Shown: positions 24,987 to 36,000, counted from the stretch's first letter. The stretch: 64,000 bases of DNA from Betaproteobacteria bacterium (GCA_009781175.1 WQYQ01000007.1:1-64000); one strand, 5' to 3'. Translations and numbers: made by a program. Notes: a model not told the origin generated them from the sequence alone.

Positions 24987-26680
24987 TGGGATTGGGACAC
25001 GCGCACATCGTTCAACGATCGGCTGGCCTTGGCGATGGCGCGGGACAAGCGGGCCACCTCGTTGAGATGTTCGATCATGTCGTTGGCGAGACGGAAATTG
25101 AGGGCGTCCTCCTGGCTGCGCAATTGCACGACGGACATGATGAAACGCCGCGCGATGCCGGCCTGCGCCTCGATCTCGGGTTTGGCGTTAACGATACGCG
25201 TCACAATATCCGCGGACGGATGCGAGATCGTCTCCAGCGCCAGCGTGAAATGCTCAATGACCGCCATCGCGAATTGCACGGTTTCGGGGCTGCGCAACTG
25301 GGCCACGTCCGCGCCTTGCGCGAGTCGCCGCTGGCTTAATGCGAGCATGCTGGTGGTGGCAACCTCCCGAATCGCATCAAGACAGGTAACGATACGCGCG
25401 AGGTCCACCAATTGCCGGCCTTCCTCATCGGAATGGACGGCCTCCGAGAGCTGGCCGATATAAGTCAGGATGGCCGTGCTCAGGGTATCGGCGGCCCGAT
25501 CCCGATCCGTCAGCGTGGCGAGCGCCTGCTCGCTGCCTTCGACAACCGACACGGCACCGTTCTTGACCAGACTCTGGACCTGTTTGCCGAGCTCGACCAA
25601 TTCGAGCTGCACCCGGGTGATCGCTAGCGCCGGCATTTCCACCAACGCTGCATCGAGATAGCGCGGCACGCCTGGGTCCTGCCAGCCCTCCTTGCTCGTT
25701 TGCGGGGCAAGCCGTTCGGCGAGCCTACCGATGGGGCCGGTAAACCAGATCAACACGACGGTACCGAACACGCTGAATACCGTATGCGCGTTAGCGACCT
25801 GACGCGGCATCTCGGCCGCCAGGCGAGCCGTGCCGGTCAATTCGGGCGAGGACGGAGAGAGGTAGCGAATGAAATCGGCGAACTGCGGAATCACAAAAAC
25901 GAGGAATAACACGCCAAGCACGTTGAAGAGCAGGTGCACGATACCGACCTGAAGCGCTTGCGCCGACTTGCCAATCGACGCAAGCAGCGCCGTGCCGCAG
26001 GTGCCCACGTTGGCGCCCAGAATCAGCGCGATGCCCGATTCGAGCGGAATCAACCCCTGGCTACCGAGCGCGATGACGATCGCCAGCGTGGCCGCCGAGC
26101 TTTGCACGATGGCGGTGAACACCGCGCCGATCACGATCCCAAGCAAGGGATGATGCATATCCTGCATCGCCTCGATGAACGGCTCGTAATCGCGCAGGGG
26201 ACGCGTGGCATCGCCCATGAATTGGATACCGAGGAACAGCAGGCCAAGCCCGAACGTCACGCCGCCGAGCTGGCGCAGCAGTTCACGCGGGGAAAAACCG
26301 TAAAACAGAAAGCCGCCAGCCAGCATAAACGGCGTAATCGCGGAGATATCGAAGGCGATGATCTGCGCCGTCAGCGTCGAACCGATATTGGCGCCCATGA
26401 TGACCGGGATCGACTGCTGGAGCGTCATCAGTCCTGCGGATACGAAGCCGACCAGCAGCACGGTGGTAATCGTCGAGGAATTCAGCAGCGCGGTGATGCC
26501 AGCGCCGGCAAACACGCCACGGATCCGGCTAGCGGTTAGCGTGCCCAACAGCCCCTGCAAGCGGGCGCCCGCGATGGCCTTGAGCCCTCTGGTCATAAGT
26601 TCCAGCCCGAACAGAAACAGGGCCAGACCGCCGATCAGCGTGCCAACGATTTCGATCAGGTTCAGATTGGCGAATTGCAT
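24983..26680 (-). CDS. Na/Pi cotransporter family protein with C-terminal PhoU-like region
   Basis: A 565-residue inner-membrane protein. The N-terminal ~300 residues hold two inverted Na/Pi-cotransporter II repeats, each with a QSS/NSST-type loop (ALLNSSTITTVLLVGFVSAG and AIVQSSAATLAIVIALGSQG) and ILGANVGTCGTALLAS. The C-terminal ~220 residues are helical and PhoU-like. It probably exchanges or exports phosphate with sodium. Its stop codon is formed by the right end of the palindromic element, suggesting the element's insertion reset the C-terminus slightly. Confidence 0.88.
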   Translation of the reverse strand: MQFANLNLIEIVGTLIGGLALFLFGLELMTRGLKAIAGARLQGLLGTLTASRIRGVFAGAGITALLNSSTITTVLLVGFVSAGLMTLQQSIPVIMGANIGSTLTAQIIAFDISAITPFMLAGGFLFYGFSPRELLRQLGGVTFGLGLLFLGIQFMGDATRPLRDYEPFIEAMQDMHHPLLGIVIGAVFTAIVQSSAATLAIVIALGSQGLIPLESGIALILGANVGTCGTALLASIGKSAQALQVGIVHLLFNVLGVLFLVFVIPQFADFIRYLSPSSPELTGTARLAAEMPRQVANAHTVFSVFGTVVLIWFTGPIGRLAERLAPQTSKEGWQDPGVPRYLDAALVEMPALAITRVQLELVELGKQVQSLVKNGAVSVVEGSEQALATLTDRDRAADTLSTAILTYIGQLSEAVHSDEEGRQLVDLARIVTCLDAIREVATTSMLALSQRRLAQGADVAQLRSPETVQFAMAVIEHFTLALETISHPSADIVTRIVNAKPEIEAQAGIARRFIMSVVQLRSQEDALNFRLANDMIEHLNEVARLSRAIAKASRSLNDVRVSQSH

Positions 26681-26808
26681 GGCAATGCTCGTCTCAAGCC
26701 AGCGATCATTTTATTATCCGACACCCTCGATAGCGTCGAGGACAGACTTTAAAACCGGCACGCGCGAGCCACCCAAAGCCTAGGGCTTGCGCTCAACCAG
26801 TGCTAAAG

Positions 26809-27195
26809 CTACAGCACCGAGAGAAATTCATCCTTATCGAAACCAGCCTTCAACACACGCCCGCGCACTACAACATACGGCACACCGACACCCCCCAACG
26901 ACTGCAACGCCTGCGCACAGACCAGCGTCGTTTCGACGTTGCACTCGTGATAGGGAAAACCGTAGGTGGCCAACCACGACTTCGCTTCAATGCAATAGGG
27001 ACATTCGGCCGTCGTATAGATCACGACATCTCCAGGTTTCACCGTGGACGCCAAGCGGCGAATTTCCTCTTCGCTCACCCTCGAACCAAACCACGCCTTC
27101 ATGCTCAACGTAGCGAGAGGGGATTTCTTGCCGAAATCCGTCTGCAACGCCCACCCCATGGCACAGACTATCAGAATCGCAACGGCCAGCTTCAT
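26809..27195 (-). CDS. Exported or membrane-anchored glutaredoxin-like protein
   Basis: A 128-residue protein with an N-terminal hydrophobic segment (KLAVAILIVCAMGWALQ) followed by a glutaredoxin domain carrying the CPYC redox centre (TTAECPYCIEAKSWLATYG) and the cis-proline region GVPYVVVRGRVLK. The N-terminus suggests a periplasmic or membrane-tethered thiol-disulfide role. It is monocistronic, facing away from the Na/Pi transporter promoter. Confidence 0.8.
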   Translation of the reverse strand: MKLAVAILIVCAMGWALQTDFGKKSPLATLSMKAWFGSRVSEEEIRRLASTVKPGDVVIYTTAECPYCIEAKSWLATYGFPYHECNVETTLVCAQALQSLGGVGVPYVVVRGRVLKAGFDKDEFLSVL

Positions 27196-27350
27196 TTCAT
27201 ATCCGATGTATCAGCACAATTAAATTGAAGACAGACAACTGAACATCCGCATCAAACACGAACTTTTTATAGCGGCACAAACCTCGTTCGCTCTTAGGAT
27301 TTATTCCTCCGCAACATCGCAGAGTAAAACCACCCAATGCGCGTTCTCAT

Positions 27351-28685
27351 CTATAGCACGTAGCGCGCAAGATCCTCGCTGCCGGCCAAGGTTTCAAGCT
27401 TTCCATCGACGTAGGCGGCATCGATACGCAAAGCTTCAACCCCCGGCCGACCGGCCTCGAAGCTGATTTCTTCGAGCAGCTTTTCCATCACGGTATACAG
27501 CCGACGCGCGCCGATATTCTCGGTCTTTTCGTTGACCTGGAATGCGATCTCGGCAAGGCGGCGAATACCATCGGCCATGAAATCGAGCTTGACGCCATCG
27601 GTTGCGAGCAGTGCTTCGTACTGACGCGTCAGGCAAGCGTCGGTCGCCGTCAGGATGCGTTCGAAATCATCGACCGAAAGCGAGTCGAGTTCAACGCGAA
27701 TCGGGAAGCGACCCTGCAATTCGGGGATCAGATCCGAAGGCTTGGCAAGATGAAAGGCCCCGCTCGCGATGAAGAGGATATGGTCCGTCTTGACCATGCC
27801 GTACTTCGTCGTCACCGTCGTCCCTTCGACGAGCGGCAGCAAGTCGCGCTGCACGCCTTGACGCGAAACGTCTGCGCCGCCGATTTCGGAACGCGAGGCG
27901 ATCTTGTCGATCTCGTCGAGGAAGACGATGCCATTCTGCTCGACGCTGTGCACGGCGTCGAGTTTGACTTCCTCATCGTTGACCATGCGCGCGGCTTCCT
28001 CATCGGCGAGCAGCTTGAGCGCCTCCTTGATCTTGAGCTTGCGGACCTTCTTGCGCTGATTGCCAAGGTTCTGAAACATGCCCTGAATCTGCGAAGTCAG
28101 CTCCTCCATGCCGGGCGGAGCAAAGATTTCAGCCGTCGGCGTCGGCACGGCAGCCTCGATCTCGATTTCCTTATCGTCGAGGTCACCCTCGCGCAGTTTT
28201 TTGCGGAATTTCTGGCGCGTGGCGCTATCTTCGGGCGTCGCCGGCTCGCTCTGGAAACCGACTGGCCGCGCGGGCGGCAGGAGCACATCGAGCACGCGGT
28301 CCTCCGCGGCATCGAGCGCGCGGTCGCGCACTCGGCGCATCGCCGCAATGCGGCTGTCCTTGACCGCGGTCTCGACGAGATCGCGAATGATCGTATCGAC
28401 ATCGCGGCCGACGTAGCCCACCTCGGTGAACTTCGTTGCCTCGACCTTGATGAACGGCGCGTTCGCAAGCCGCGCCAGGCGCCGCGCGATTTCGGTTTTA
28501 CCCACGCCGGTCGGGCCGATCATGAGGATGTTCTTCGGCGTAATCTCGTGCCGCAGCGGCTCATCCACCTGCGCACGGCGCCAGCGGTTGCGCAGCGCAA
28601 TGGCAACCGCGCGCTTGGCGCGGCCTTGTCCGACGATGTGTTTGTCGAGTTCGGAGACGATTTCCGGGGGCGTCATTTGGGTCAT
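27351..28685 (-). CDS. hslU: HslU, ATPase subunit of the HslVU protease
   Basis: A 444-residue AAA+ unfoldase. It begins [24 protein letters not shown] and has Walker [16 protein letters not shown], the Walker B region [12 protein letters not shown], and the long I-domain (about residues 110-240). It unfolds proteins into the HslV chamber. The gene starts 14 bases after hslV, the universal hslVU order. Confidence 0.98.
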   Translation of the reverse strand: MTQMTPPEIVSELDKHIVGQGRAKRAVAIALRNRWRRAQVDEPLRHEITPKNILMIGPTGVGKTEIARRLARLANAPFIKVEATKFTEVGYVGRDVDTIIRDLVETAVKDSRIAAMRRVRDRALDAAEDRVLDVLLPPARPVGFQSEPATPEDSATRQKFRKKLREGDLDDKEIEIEAAVPTPTAEIFAPPGMEELTSQIQGMFQNLGNQRKKVRKLKIKEALKLLADEEAARMVNDEEVKLDAVHSVEQNGIVFLDEIDKIASRSEIGGADVSRQGVQRDLLPLVEGTTVTTKYGMVKTDHILFIASGAFHLAKPSDLIPELQGRFPIRVELDSLSVDDFERILTATDACLTRQYEALLATDGVKLDFMADGIRRLAEIAFQVNEKTENIGARRLYTVMEKLLEEISFEAGRPGVEALRIDAAYVDGKLETLAGSEDLARYVL

Positions 28686-28699
28686 AGCGGGAGTACAGC

Positions 28700-29239
28700 C
28701 TAAAAATCAAGCGTTTCGATCGTATGGTTTTGATTGGTGTAGATACAGATATCGCCCGCAATTGCGAGCGCTTTCTTGACGATCTCCCCAGCCGGCTGCT
28801 CGGTGTTTTCCCACAATGCCCGCGCGGCGGCCTGCGCGTAGGCGCCGCCGGAGCCGATCGCGGCGATGCCCTGTTCGGGATCGAGTACATCCCCGTTGCC
28901 GGTCAGGATCAAGGTCGATTCGCGGTCGGCAACGATCAGCATCGCTTCGAGCCGGCGCAGCATGCGGTCGGTCCGCCAATCCTTGGACAAATCGACGGCC
29001 GAGCGCAGCAGATGGCCCTGGTGCTTTTCGAGTTTGGCCTCAAAGCGCTCGAACAGGGTAAACGCATCGGCCGTGCCACCCGCGAAACCCGCTAAGACTT
29101 TGCCGTGATAGAGCCGGCGCACTTTGCGCGCACTGCCCTTGACAACGACGTTGCCCAAGGTGACCTGGCCGTCCCCGCCGAGCGCGACCTGATTGGCGCG
29201 ACGGACCGAAACGATGGTTGTGCCGTGGTATTGCTCCAT
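28700..29239 (-). CDS. hslV: HslV, peptidase subunit of the HslVU protease
   Basis: A 179-residue proteasome-type peptidase. A short propeptide (MEQYHG) precedes TTIVSVRR, whose first threonine becomes the N-terminal nucleophile after processing; [17 protein letters not shown] and [15 protein letters not shown] are canonical. ATG 29239 gives the expected propeptide; the open frame to 29293 covers the promoter. A sigma-32-like promoter lies 50 bases upstream. Confidence 0.97.
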   Translation of the reverse strand: MEQYHGTTIVSVRRANQVALGGDGQVTLGNVVVKGSARKVRRLYHGKVLAGFAGGTADAFTLFERFEAKLEKHQGHLLRSAVDLSKDWRTDRMLRRLEAMLIVADRESTLILTGNGDVLDPEQGIAAIGSGGAYAQAAARALWENTEQPAGEIVKKALAIAGDICIYTNQNHTIETLDF

Positions 29240-29289
29240 GAGAATTTCCCGCAAGTGTGGATCGGCGCGGCGCACCGACAATGGCCTTA

Positions 29290-29317
29290 ACATGAGGCTG
29301 GAAGATTAGATCGCAAG
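29290..29317 (-). promoter_or_regulatory. Heat-shock (sigma-32-like) promoter of hslVU
   Basis: Read on the minus strand, CTTGCGA (29317-29311) is followed after 13 bases by CCTCATGT (29297-29290). This resembles the heat-shock consensus CTTGAAA-N11-16-CCCCATNT, with seven of eight matches in the -10 element. It lies about 50 bases before the hslV start, and hslVU is a heat-shock operon in other proteobacteria. Confidence 0.65.
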
Positions 29318-29332
29318 AGTAACGCCGAAAGC

Positions 29333-29357
29333 AAAAACGCGCAGATGAAACTGCGCG
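29333..29357 (-). terminator. Rho-independent terminator after the STAS-domain gene
   Basis: On the minus strand CGCGCAG and CTGCGCG form a 7-base stem with a 6-base loop, followed by TTTTT. It is 28 bases after the STAS-protein stop and before the hslV promoter, isolating the two units. Confidence 0.8.
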
Positions 29358-29385
29358 CTTTACGAAATTTAGAAAACTGTAGTGT

Positions 29386-30609
29386 TCAGGTACGAGGCAT
29401 TTCCTCCATCTGAGCGACATGATGTACGCCCATCACGCGCAGCAAGGCGGCAACCATGGCATTGAGCCCGCGAATCACGCAGTGTTTGCCTTGCGTTTGA
29501 AATTGCGTCAGAACGTTGAACAGATTACCGGCCGAAACAAAATCGATGCGTAACAAACGCGAGGCATCGACCTCGACCGTACTGCGCTCAGCGCCATACG
29601 TTGCCAGCTTCCGAATCGCTTCAGCCTGCGCACTGGACAGCGTTCCCTCAAATGTATAGTTGTTCGCCTCGGTTTCGAGCGGCACCAATTCCAGTTCACC
29701 GGACACATCCGAAGCGGTCGGACTGGTGGCCGTCAATTTTTGCGAAAGCGTGGTGGCGCCCAATGATGGAGCGGAGGTTTCATAGGATGGCGGCGACTCC
29801 TCGAACGTGATCGCATAATCGAGCGCCACTTCCTCAAAACGTTCCTGCTCCTGCAAAACCTGCAACAGCTCCAGCACAATCAGCCAAATCGACTGGCCCT
29901 CCCTGCGCCCCGGCTGAACATGGCCTTCGACCATCGGTAGCATGGTGCGCGCATTGGCGATCTGTACCTTGACCTTGGCTTGGCGCAAATCCCGCAACAG
30001 GCCCACCAGCAGCGTACAGCCGGCTTCATCGATGCCACGCACGCGCGCCAGATCGATCTTCAACTTGCCCGCCTTCAGGGCGACTTTGCGCACCTGTTCG
30101 AACTGCGACGCGGCCTGCGCGCCCAAATTGCCGGTCAGACCAACGGAGGGCATCGCATCGCGGACCTGCGCTTTAACGGGTTTCTTCTCCGCCAATTCAT
30201 TCCAGATCGGCGGAGAGCGGTTGAATTGCGTCGCGTATAACAAGCCGCGCTGCTCAAACAAATCCTTGTCACCGGTTACACGGCATAAATCGAACAGCAT
30301 CTGCCACAAAGTTTCGTTACTCGACGCACCGGAATCAAGCGCGGCCTCAAGTACGACAATCGCGGCATCATCACTATTGTTCGCAAACAGAATTGCCGCT
30401 TCCTCAATCGCCGGATGATCGATATCGGACCCCTCGTCGACCCGGATCTTGCCCGCCGCAACCGCCAACCCTCTTGCATCGCCGCCGGTGAAATCCAAAG
30501 CGGAAACCTGATAGGGATCGACCGCTTGAGCAACACCTGCCTTACGACCTGACTGCTTCGGGGGTGCCGACGGCTCACTACCACTTTTGCGAAAGAATGG
30601 AAGTACCAT
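29386..30609 (-). CDS. Protein with two STAS-like domains, function unknown
   Basis: A 407-residue cytosolic protein. After a low-complexity N-terminus (residues 1-35) and a helical middle part come two STAS-like domains. The first is near residues 165-225 (KLKIDLARVRGIDEAGCTLL). The second is near 315-400 (TVEVDASRLLRIDFVSAGNL, then CVIRGLNAMVAALLRVMGVH). The second has the strand-loop-helix pattern of anti-sigma-antagonist proteins, but the phosphorylatable serine/threonine position is not certain. It may act in a partner-switching or scaffold role. It is a single-gene unit ended by its own terminator. Confidence 0.7.
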   Translation of the reverse strand: MVLPFFRKSGSEPSAPPKQSGRKAGVAQAVDPYQVSALDFTGGDARGLAVAAGKIRVDEGSDIDHPAIEEAAILFANNSDDAAIVVLEAALDSGASSNETLWQMLFDLCRVTGDKDLFEQRGLLYATQFNRSPPIWNELAEKKPVKAQVRDAMPSVGLTGNLGAQAASQFEQVRKVALKAGKLKIDLARVRGIDEAGCTLLVGLLRDLRQAKVKVQIANARTMLPMVEGHVQPGRREGQSIWLIVLELLQVLQEQERFEEVALDYAITFEESPPSYETSAPSLGATTLSQKLTATSPTASDVSGELELVPLETEANNYTFEGTLSSAQAEAIRKLATYGAERSTVEVDASRLLRIDFVSAGNLFNVLTQFQTQGKHCVIRGLNAMVAALLRVMGVHHVAQMEEMPRT

Positions 30610-30858
30610 TTTTCAGCGCCTTTCAAAAAACCAATTTCGCCCCAACACAAACAAAAATATGCCAACCGCCAGCGCCAATACGAACTAAACCCTGCTTCGC
30701 GCGTGTAATCCAGAGTGGGTAGTAATTACTCTAATCACTGCAATGTTTCCGGGTGTGCAATGCAAACCCTCCCGTGACGTTTTTCACCGTCGCGCACCCA
30801 AAATCGTCCCGCACCCCCACTCCGGTAAAATATCGGCTCGATTGCCTGCAAACTTTAA
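30610..30858. promoter_or_regulatory. Divergent promoter region between STAS gene and rep
   Basis: This 249-base gap separates two divergent genes. It contains a 10-base palindrome AGTAATTACT at 30721-30730 in an otherwise unremarkable AT-richer stretch. No confident promoter or small gene was recognised. Confidence 0.4.
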
Positions 30859-32844
30859 ATGCTCTCCTCCCTCAACTCCGCCCAACGCGAAGCGGCAAAG
30901 TATCTTGACGGCCCTTGCATGGTGCTGGCGGGGGCCGGCAGCGGCAAAACACGCGTCATCACGGCCAAGATCGGGTACTTAGTTAAAACATGTGGCATGA
31001 ATCCGCACAACATCGCGGCAATCACGTTCACCAACAAGGCTGCAAAAGAAATGCAGGAGCGCGTTGGTCACCTGGTCGAAAGCCGCGCGGCCAAGGCGCT
31101 CACGATCTGCACCTTCCACGCGCTCGGCGTGCGCATCGTGCGGCACGAGGCCAAGCTTGTCGGGCTCAAACCGCAGTTCTCGATTCTCGACAGCTCAGAT
31201 ATTTTTCAAATTGTTAACGAGCTGGCCGGCAATGCTGACAAAGGCATGGTCAAAGCGCTGCAATGGGCAATCTCCGCGTGGAAGAACGCGCTCATCCCGC
31301 CGCATGAAGCGGCCAAGCTCGCGCATGACGAAATCACCGCGGCCGCGGCCAAGCTCTACCCCGCCTACGAACAAACGCTGCGCGCTTATCAAGCGGTGGA
31401 CTTCGACGATCTGATCCGGCTGCCCGTTGAAATTTTCGACACCCACCCGGAAGCGCACGAACGCTGGCAAAACAAGCTGCGCTATCTGCTCATCGACGAA
31501 TACCAGGACACCAACCGCGCCCAATACACGCTCCTGCGCCAGATCGCCGGCGCGCGCGGCGCTTTCACTGCGGTCGGCGACGACGATCAGGCGATCTACG
31601 CCTGGCGCGGCGCGGACGTCGAAAACCTGCGCCAGCTCCAACGCGACTACCCGCAGCTCAAAGTCATCAAGCTCGAACAAAACTACCGCTCGACCAACCG
31701 CATCCTGACCGCCGCCAACACACTGATCGCGAACAACGCCAAACTGTTCGAGAAAAAGCTCTGGTCCGAGCACGGTCACGGCGACCCGATCCGCGTCGTC
31801 ATGCAACGCGACGCCGAAGCCGAGGCCGACTGGGTGGCGGGCCGCATCTCGGCGCACCGCTTCGAATTCAAAACGCACTACCGCGACTATGCGATCCTCT
31901 ATCGCGGCAACCACCAGGCGCGCCTCCTCGAACAAGCGCTGCGCAACCACAAAATCCCTTACGTGATTTCAGGCGGCCAAAGTTTCTTCGACCGTGCCGA
32001 GATCAAAGACATCACCTGCTACCTGCGTTTGCTGCTCAACAGCGACGACGACCTCGCCTTCATCCGCGCGATCACCACGCCCAAGCGCGGCATCGGCGCG
32101 GCGACGCTCGAAGCGCTCGGCAGTTATGCCGGCCGGCGGCACACCAGCCTCTTCGCTGCGGCGTGCGAAGAAGGCGCGGCCGAACATGTCAGCGCCCGGC
32201 ATCTCGAAGCCGTGCGCGAGTTCTGCGCCTTCATCAACCAATCCGAATATCGCGCCCAGCGCGAACCGGCCGGGCAAGCACTCGACGACCTCGTGCGCGC
32301 CATCGGCTACGAAACCTGGCTCTACGAAACCTGCGAAACGCGCGAAGCCGAAACCAAATGGGGCAACGTTTCCGACTTCGCGGACTGGATTCGGCGCAAG
32401 GGCGAAGAAGACGGCAAGAACCTCATCGACGTCGCACAAACGGTTGCGCTGATTACGATGCTCGACAAGGAAGCCGAAGATTTCGACGGCGTGCAGCTCG
32501 CCACCTTGCATGCCTCGAAGGGCCTCGAATGGCCGCACGTATTCCTCATCGGCGTCGAAGAAGGACTGCTCCCGCATCAAGCGAGCATCGACAACGGCCA
32601 GATCGAGGAAGAGCGGCGACTGATGTATGTGGGCGTCACGCGCGCCCAGCGCAGCCTGACGATCACCGCCTGCGAACGGCGCAAGACTGGCGGCGAAATG
32701 CGCCAAGTCGAACCCTCGCGCTTCATTGAAGAACTCGGCGGCGAAGGCATCCACCGCCCCGACCGCAACGCACCCACCTCACGCGAGGACGCGCGCGCGA
32801 AGCTGGCAAATCTGCGCGCGATGCTGGGGCACAAGGCCGGCTGA
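30859..32844 (+). CDS. rep: ATP-dependent DNA helicase Rep (UvrD family)
   Basis: A 661-residue superfamily 1 helicase. Motif I is LAGAGSGKTRVITAKIGYLV, motif Ia TFTNKAAKEMQERV, motif II LLIDEYQDTN, motif III AVGDDDQAIYAWRGA, motif IV LEQNYRST, and motifs V-VI ATLHASKGLEW and RRLMYVGVTRA. Length and the MLSSLNSAQREAAKYLDGPC start match Rep better than UvrD (~720+). It removes protein blocks ahead of replication forks. It lies immediately before the CRISPR locus. Confidence 0.93.
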   Translation: MLSSLNSAQREAAKYLDGPCMVLAGAGSGKTRVITAKIGYLVKTCGMNPHNIAAITFTNKAAKEMQERVGHLVESRAAKALTICTFHALGVRIVRHEAKLVGLKPQFSILDSSDIFQIVNELAGNADKGMVKALQWAISAWKNALIPPHEAAKLAHDEITAAAAKLYPAYEQTLRAYQAVDFDDLIRLPVEIFDTHPEAHERWQNKLRYLLIDEYQDTNRAQYTLLRQIAGARGAFTAVGDDDQAIYAWRGADVENLRQLQRDYPQLKVIKLEQNYRSTNRILTAANTLIANNAKLFEKKLWSEHGHGDPIRVVMQRDAEAEADWVAGRISAHRFEFKTHYRDYAILYRGNHQARLLEQALRNHKIPYVISGGQSFFDRAEIKDITCYLRLLLNSDDDLAFIRAITTPKRGIGAATLEALGSYAGRRHTSLFAAACEEGAAEHVSARHLEAVREFCAFINQSEYRAQREPAGQALDDLVRAIGYETWLYETCETREAETKWGNVSDFADWIRRKGEEDGKNLIDVAQTVALITMLDKEAEDFDGVQLATLHASKGLEWPHVFLIGVEEGLLPHQASIDNGQIEEERRLMYVGVTRAQRSLTITACERRKTGGEMRQVEPSRFIEELGGEGIHRPDRNAPTSREDARAKLANLRAMLGHKAG

Positions 32845-32950
32845 GCAGCGGCCCCATGATGGCCGATACGCTTGGAATGTCATCGAAAAAGCGGTCCGAG
32901 CATGCGGCCGCTACTACATTGGGCGGCATTATCCGCTTGAATCCAGTGGC

Positions 32951-33054
32951 AAAATAAAACAGCCCGGTCAGGTTTCCCTGCCGGGCTGCTTTGGATACAG
33001 AATCTTTTGATTCTTTATTGTAGCAACGGCTCTCACCCCGGTTAGCCACAACGG
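32951..33054 (-). ncRNA. tracrRNA of the type II-C CRISPR system
   Basis: On the minus strand 33052-33017 is a 36-base anti-repeat (starting GTTGTGGCTAACCGGGGTGA, ending GCTACAAT) complementary to the array repeat in crRNA sense, with a central bulge (CCGTT) as in Neisseria tracrRNA. Two hairpins follow: AGAATC/GATTCT at 33014-32999, and AGCCCGGCAGG with CCTGACCGGGCT at 32988-32961, the latter ending in TTTTATTTT (32959-32951), an intrinsic terminator. The architecture matches the Neisseria II-C tracrRNA. It should pair with pre-crRNA and load Cas9. Ends are inferred from promoter and terminator; length about 104 nt. Confidence 0.88.
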
Positions 33055-33060
33055 TTAAGA

Positions 33061-33088
33061 CTATAAAGGACAAAAACATGTCTAGCAA
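33061..33088 (-). promoter_or_regulatory. Probable tracrRNA promoter overlapping the cas9 start
   Basis: On the minus strand TTGCTA (33088-33083) and TATAGT (33066-33061) are 16 bases apart, a fair sigma-70 promoter that would start RNA near 33054, just before the anti-repeat. The -35 box lies inside the first codons of cas9 and the -10 box overlaps the cas9 ribosome-binding region, so the two transcription units are divergent and overlapping. Confidence 0.55.
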
Positions 33089-36000
33089 ACCCACCGATCC
33101 GCTCACCTTTGGTTTTGACATCGGCATCGCCTCGGTCGGCTGGTGCGTGCTTGGCGAAAGCCATATCGTTGATCTTGGCGTGCGTTGCTTCGACTCAGGT
33201 GAGGATAGCGACGGGAAGCCCCACAACCAAACGCGACGGGAAAAGCGGGTAGCCCGCAACCGCCTCCACATGCGCCGCTGGCGTTTAGATCAACTACTGC
33301 GATTGTTCTGCGATGTAGGCATCATCTCCCGTCCTGACCCCCGGTTGCTTATGTCGCCACCGCAGATCAGAGGCGAACCAGACACATCAAGTCCGTGGCA
33401 ATTACGCGCTCAAGGGCTGAAGGAGAAGCTTGAGCCAATCGAATGGGCGCGCGTTCTTTACTACTTCGTCAAGCATCGAAGTTTTGAATTCTTTCGCAAG
33501 AGCGAAATCAATTCGACCACAGACAAGGATGTCGAAGCAGACAAAGCAGGAGCAACCGACGAAACTCAGGGCGCACAAGGCGAAGCCGCAACGGAAAAAG
33601 ACAAGAAAAAACTCAAGGCAGCGTTAAGCGGCACTACCACCTTATTGGAAAAGTACCGGAAGCGCACTCAGAACCCCAATCTGACAGTCGGCGCTTTGGC
33701 TGTCTGGCTTTCAAAAGATAAATACGAAGCTGACGCACCACAACCTGACGAAGAAGATCGTAAATCATTCCGTGAATCGTTGAGAAACAAGGGGGGAAAC
33801 TATCGTCACTCTTTCTTCCGCGCAGCACTTCGGCAGGAGCTACAAGAGTTATTTGCCGCGCAAGCCGAATATGGAAATCCATGCACCATACTGGATTTGC
33901 CTGCCGATAGTGAGTACCTGCGGTACATGCTCGACAATACAAAACTAACACCTGAGAGGAATATTCCAGTTGGCGGAGAATCGCGTCCGGTAGGACGAAC
34001 ATTCCAGCAAGCTGTTTTCGACTTATTCGATCTCCAACACCCGCCACTTTACGGCGATCAAATTCGCGAAATGGTCGGCGAATGTGAATTAATAGAGGGA
34101 GAACCACGCGCCCCCAAGAATGCCTTCTCATCGGAGCGTGCCACTTGGCTTGAAAAGCTGAACCATTTACGTGTTCGCCGAAACGGGAAAGAAGAGCCGC
34201 TTTCGCAGGATGAACGCAAGGTTCTGGTGAACTTACCCTATGAGCACACCAAGGTAACACTCAAACTCGTGCGCGAGACCTTGATGGCGAACGCGGGTTT
34301 TTCGGCTTCATGGCGGGAAGCCAGCTTCAACGTTGCCAGCTATCAGGCCAAGCCTGCTAATGACGGAGCTTGGATACTCATTGTCCAGCACGGAGAAGAG
34401 CCTGTCAGCCTTGCCAAATGGGCTGATACCGAGAAACGCAAAAAGAACCTGAAGGAAGCCAAGAAGCAACTCACGGGTGGTTCCATGACTTTCGCAGTCT
34501 TGCGTGAGCAACTCGAATTAGCTGATTCAGATCGCTTCATCTATCGCATCAAAGAAACCAGCATCGTCCCCCGCGAGCAGGAACCACAAGCGCGTATTCC
34601 ATTCTCCCAACAAGGCGACGGAATTCTTGCTTCGGGACAGTCGTACCGCTATATCCAATCAGATGGTAAACCCAAAGCGTTATCCAAAGCAGCCTGGAAA
34701 GCAGTTGCCACGCTGTCACATAGCACTGCAACATTGGCCGACTGGCGCACGCTTATTGCCAAATTCAAAGACATGGAAGGCGCTTGGCAATTTGAGCACT
34801 CCGCGACAAAAGAAGATGCGGTAGAGGCCAGTGCCGAATCTCAAACCCTGGTTCCCTTACAGTTTGAAGACGCGCAAGCCGTGGAAGCAGACCACAAGCT
34901 TGTCGAACTCAAAGGCTGGCACGCCATGCGGTTGGCACTGGCCGAAAAATTTCCTGATAGATGGGCGTCACTGCAAGTAGCCTACAAAAAGCCTATCAAC
35001 CCTGAGGGTTTGAGCGCAGCTAAACATATAGATGACATTGCGACCATCCTGACAGTAAGCCAGACGGATCATGAAGTCGAAGAAAAACTGAGCGCCCTGA
35101 ATTACGTGAAGGCAGAAATCGAGGCGCTGCAAACCATCGGTTTTAGCAAGTTCCGTAATTTGAGCTTCTGCGCTCTGCGCAAGATACTTCCGTACCTTGA
35201 AGATCGACACGTCTATAGCGAAGCCTGCAAGCTGGCGGGCCTCTCACACTCTGAAAAAAACCACCAGCGGGATCGTTACTTACCACCGCTGGAAACCTTT
35301 GTGTATCAACGCTATCGGCACGGGAAACTTACCGGCCATGTCGAGAAACGCTATAAAGAATTACGCAATCCTGTAGTGGCGCGTTCATTCAACCAGGCTC
35401 GCCTCGTCTTTAATGCCTTGGTCGCCAAGCACGGCTCGCCTGCTTATGTACATGTTGAGACGGCTCGCGATTTGGCTCGCTCAAAAAAATTACGTGATGA
35501 AATCAAACGCCAACAGGAAACCAACGGCAAGCGAATAGAGAGCATTCGCAATGATTTGAAAAATAGGCTTGGCTGTGAGCCAACCCCCACTCAGATTCTC
35601 AAAATGCGCTTTTATGGCGAGCAAAAGGGACAATGCCTGTATACCGGCAAATCACTTGAGCCATTCATTGACTCGATGCTTACAGAGGATTCGAAGGACG
35701 TTGAAATTGACCATATCTGGCCGCGATCAAAGACTTTCGACAATAGCCTCGATAATCGCGTGTTGGTGATAGCTGGGGCAAACCAGAACAAACGAAATCA
35801 AATTCCCTATGAGTTTTTCATCAATGGCCCTGGCGGCGAGCAGGGCTGGCGAGAATACGAAAAACGGGTGCTTGACTGTAAAGGCATAAGCGCCGAGAAG
35901 CAACGTCGCCTGCTCTCCAAAACGCTGGAGGATGCCGACGAATTTCGTGCCCGGAATCTCGTCGATACGCGCTATGCAACGCGCATGTTTGCCAACATGT

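Noticed and set aside
27750..28703. 317-codon plus-strand frame opposite hslU
   Set aside because: Antisense shadow; hslU is complete and canonical.
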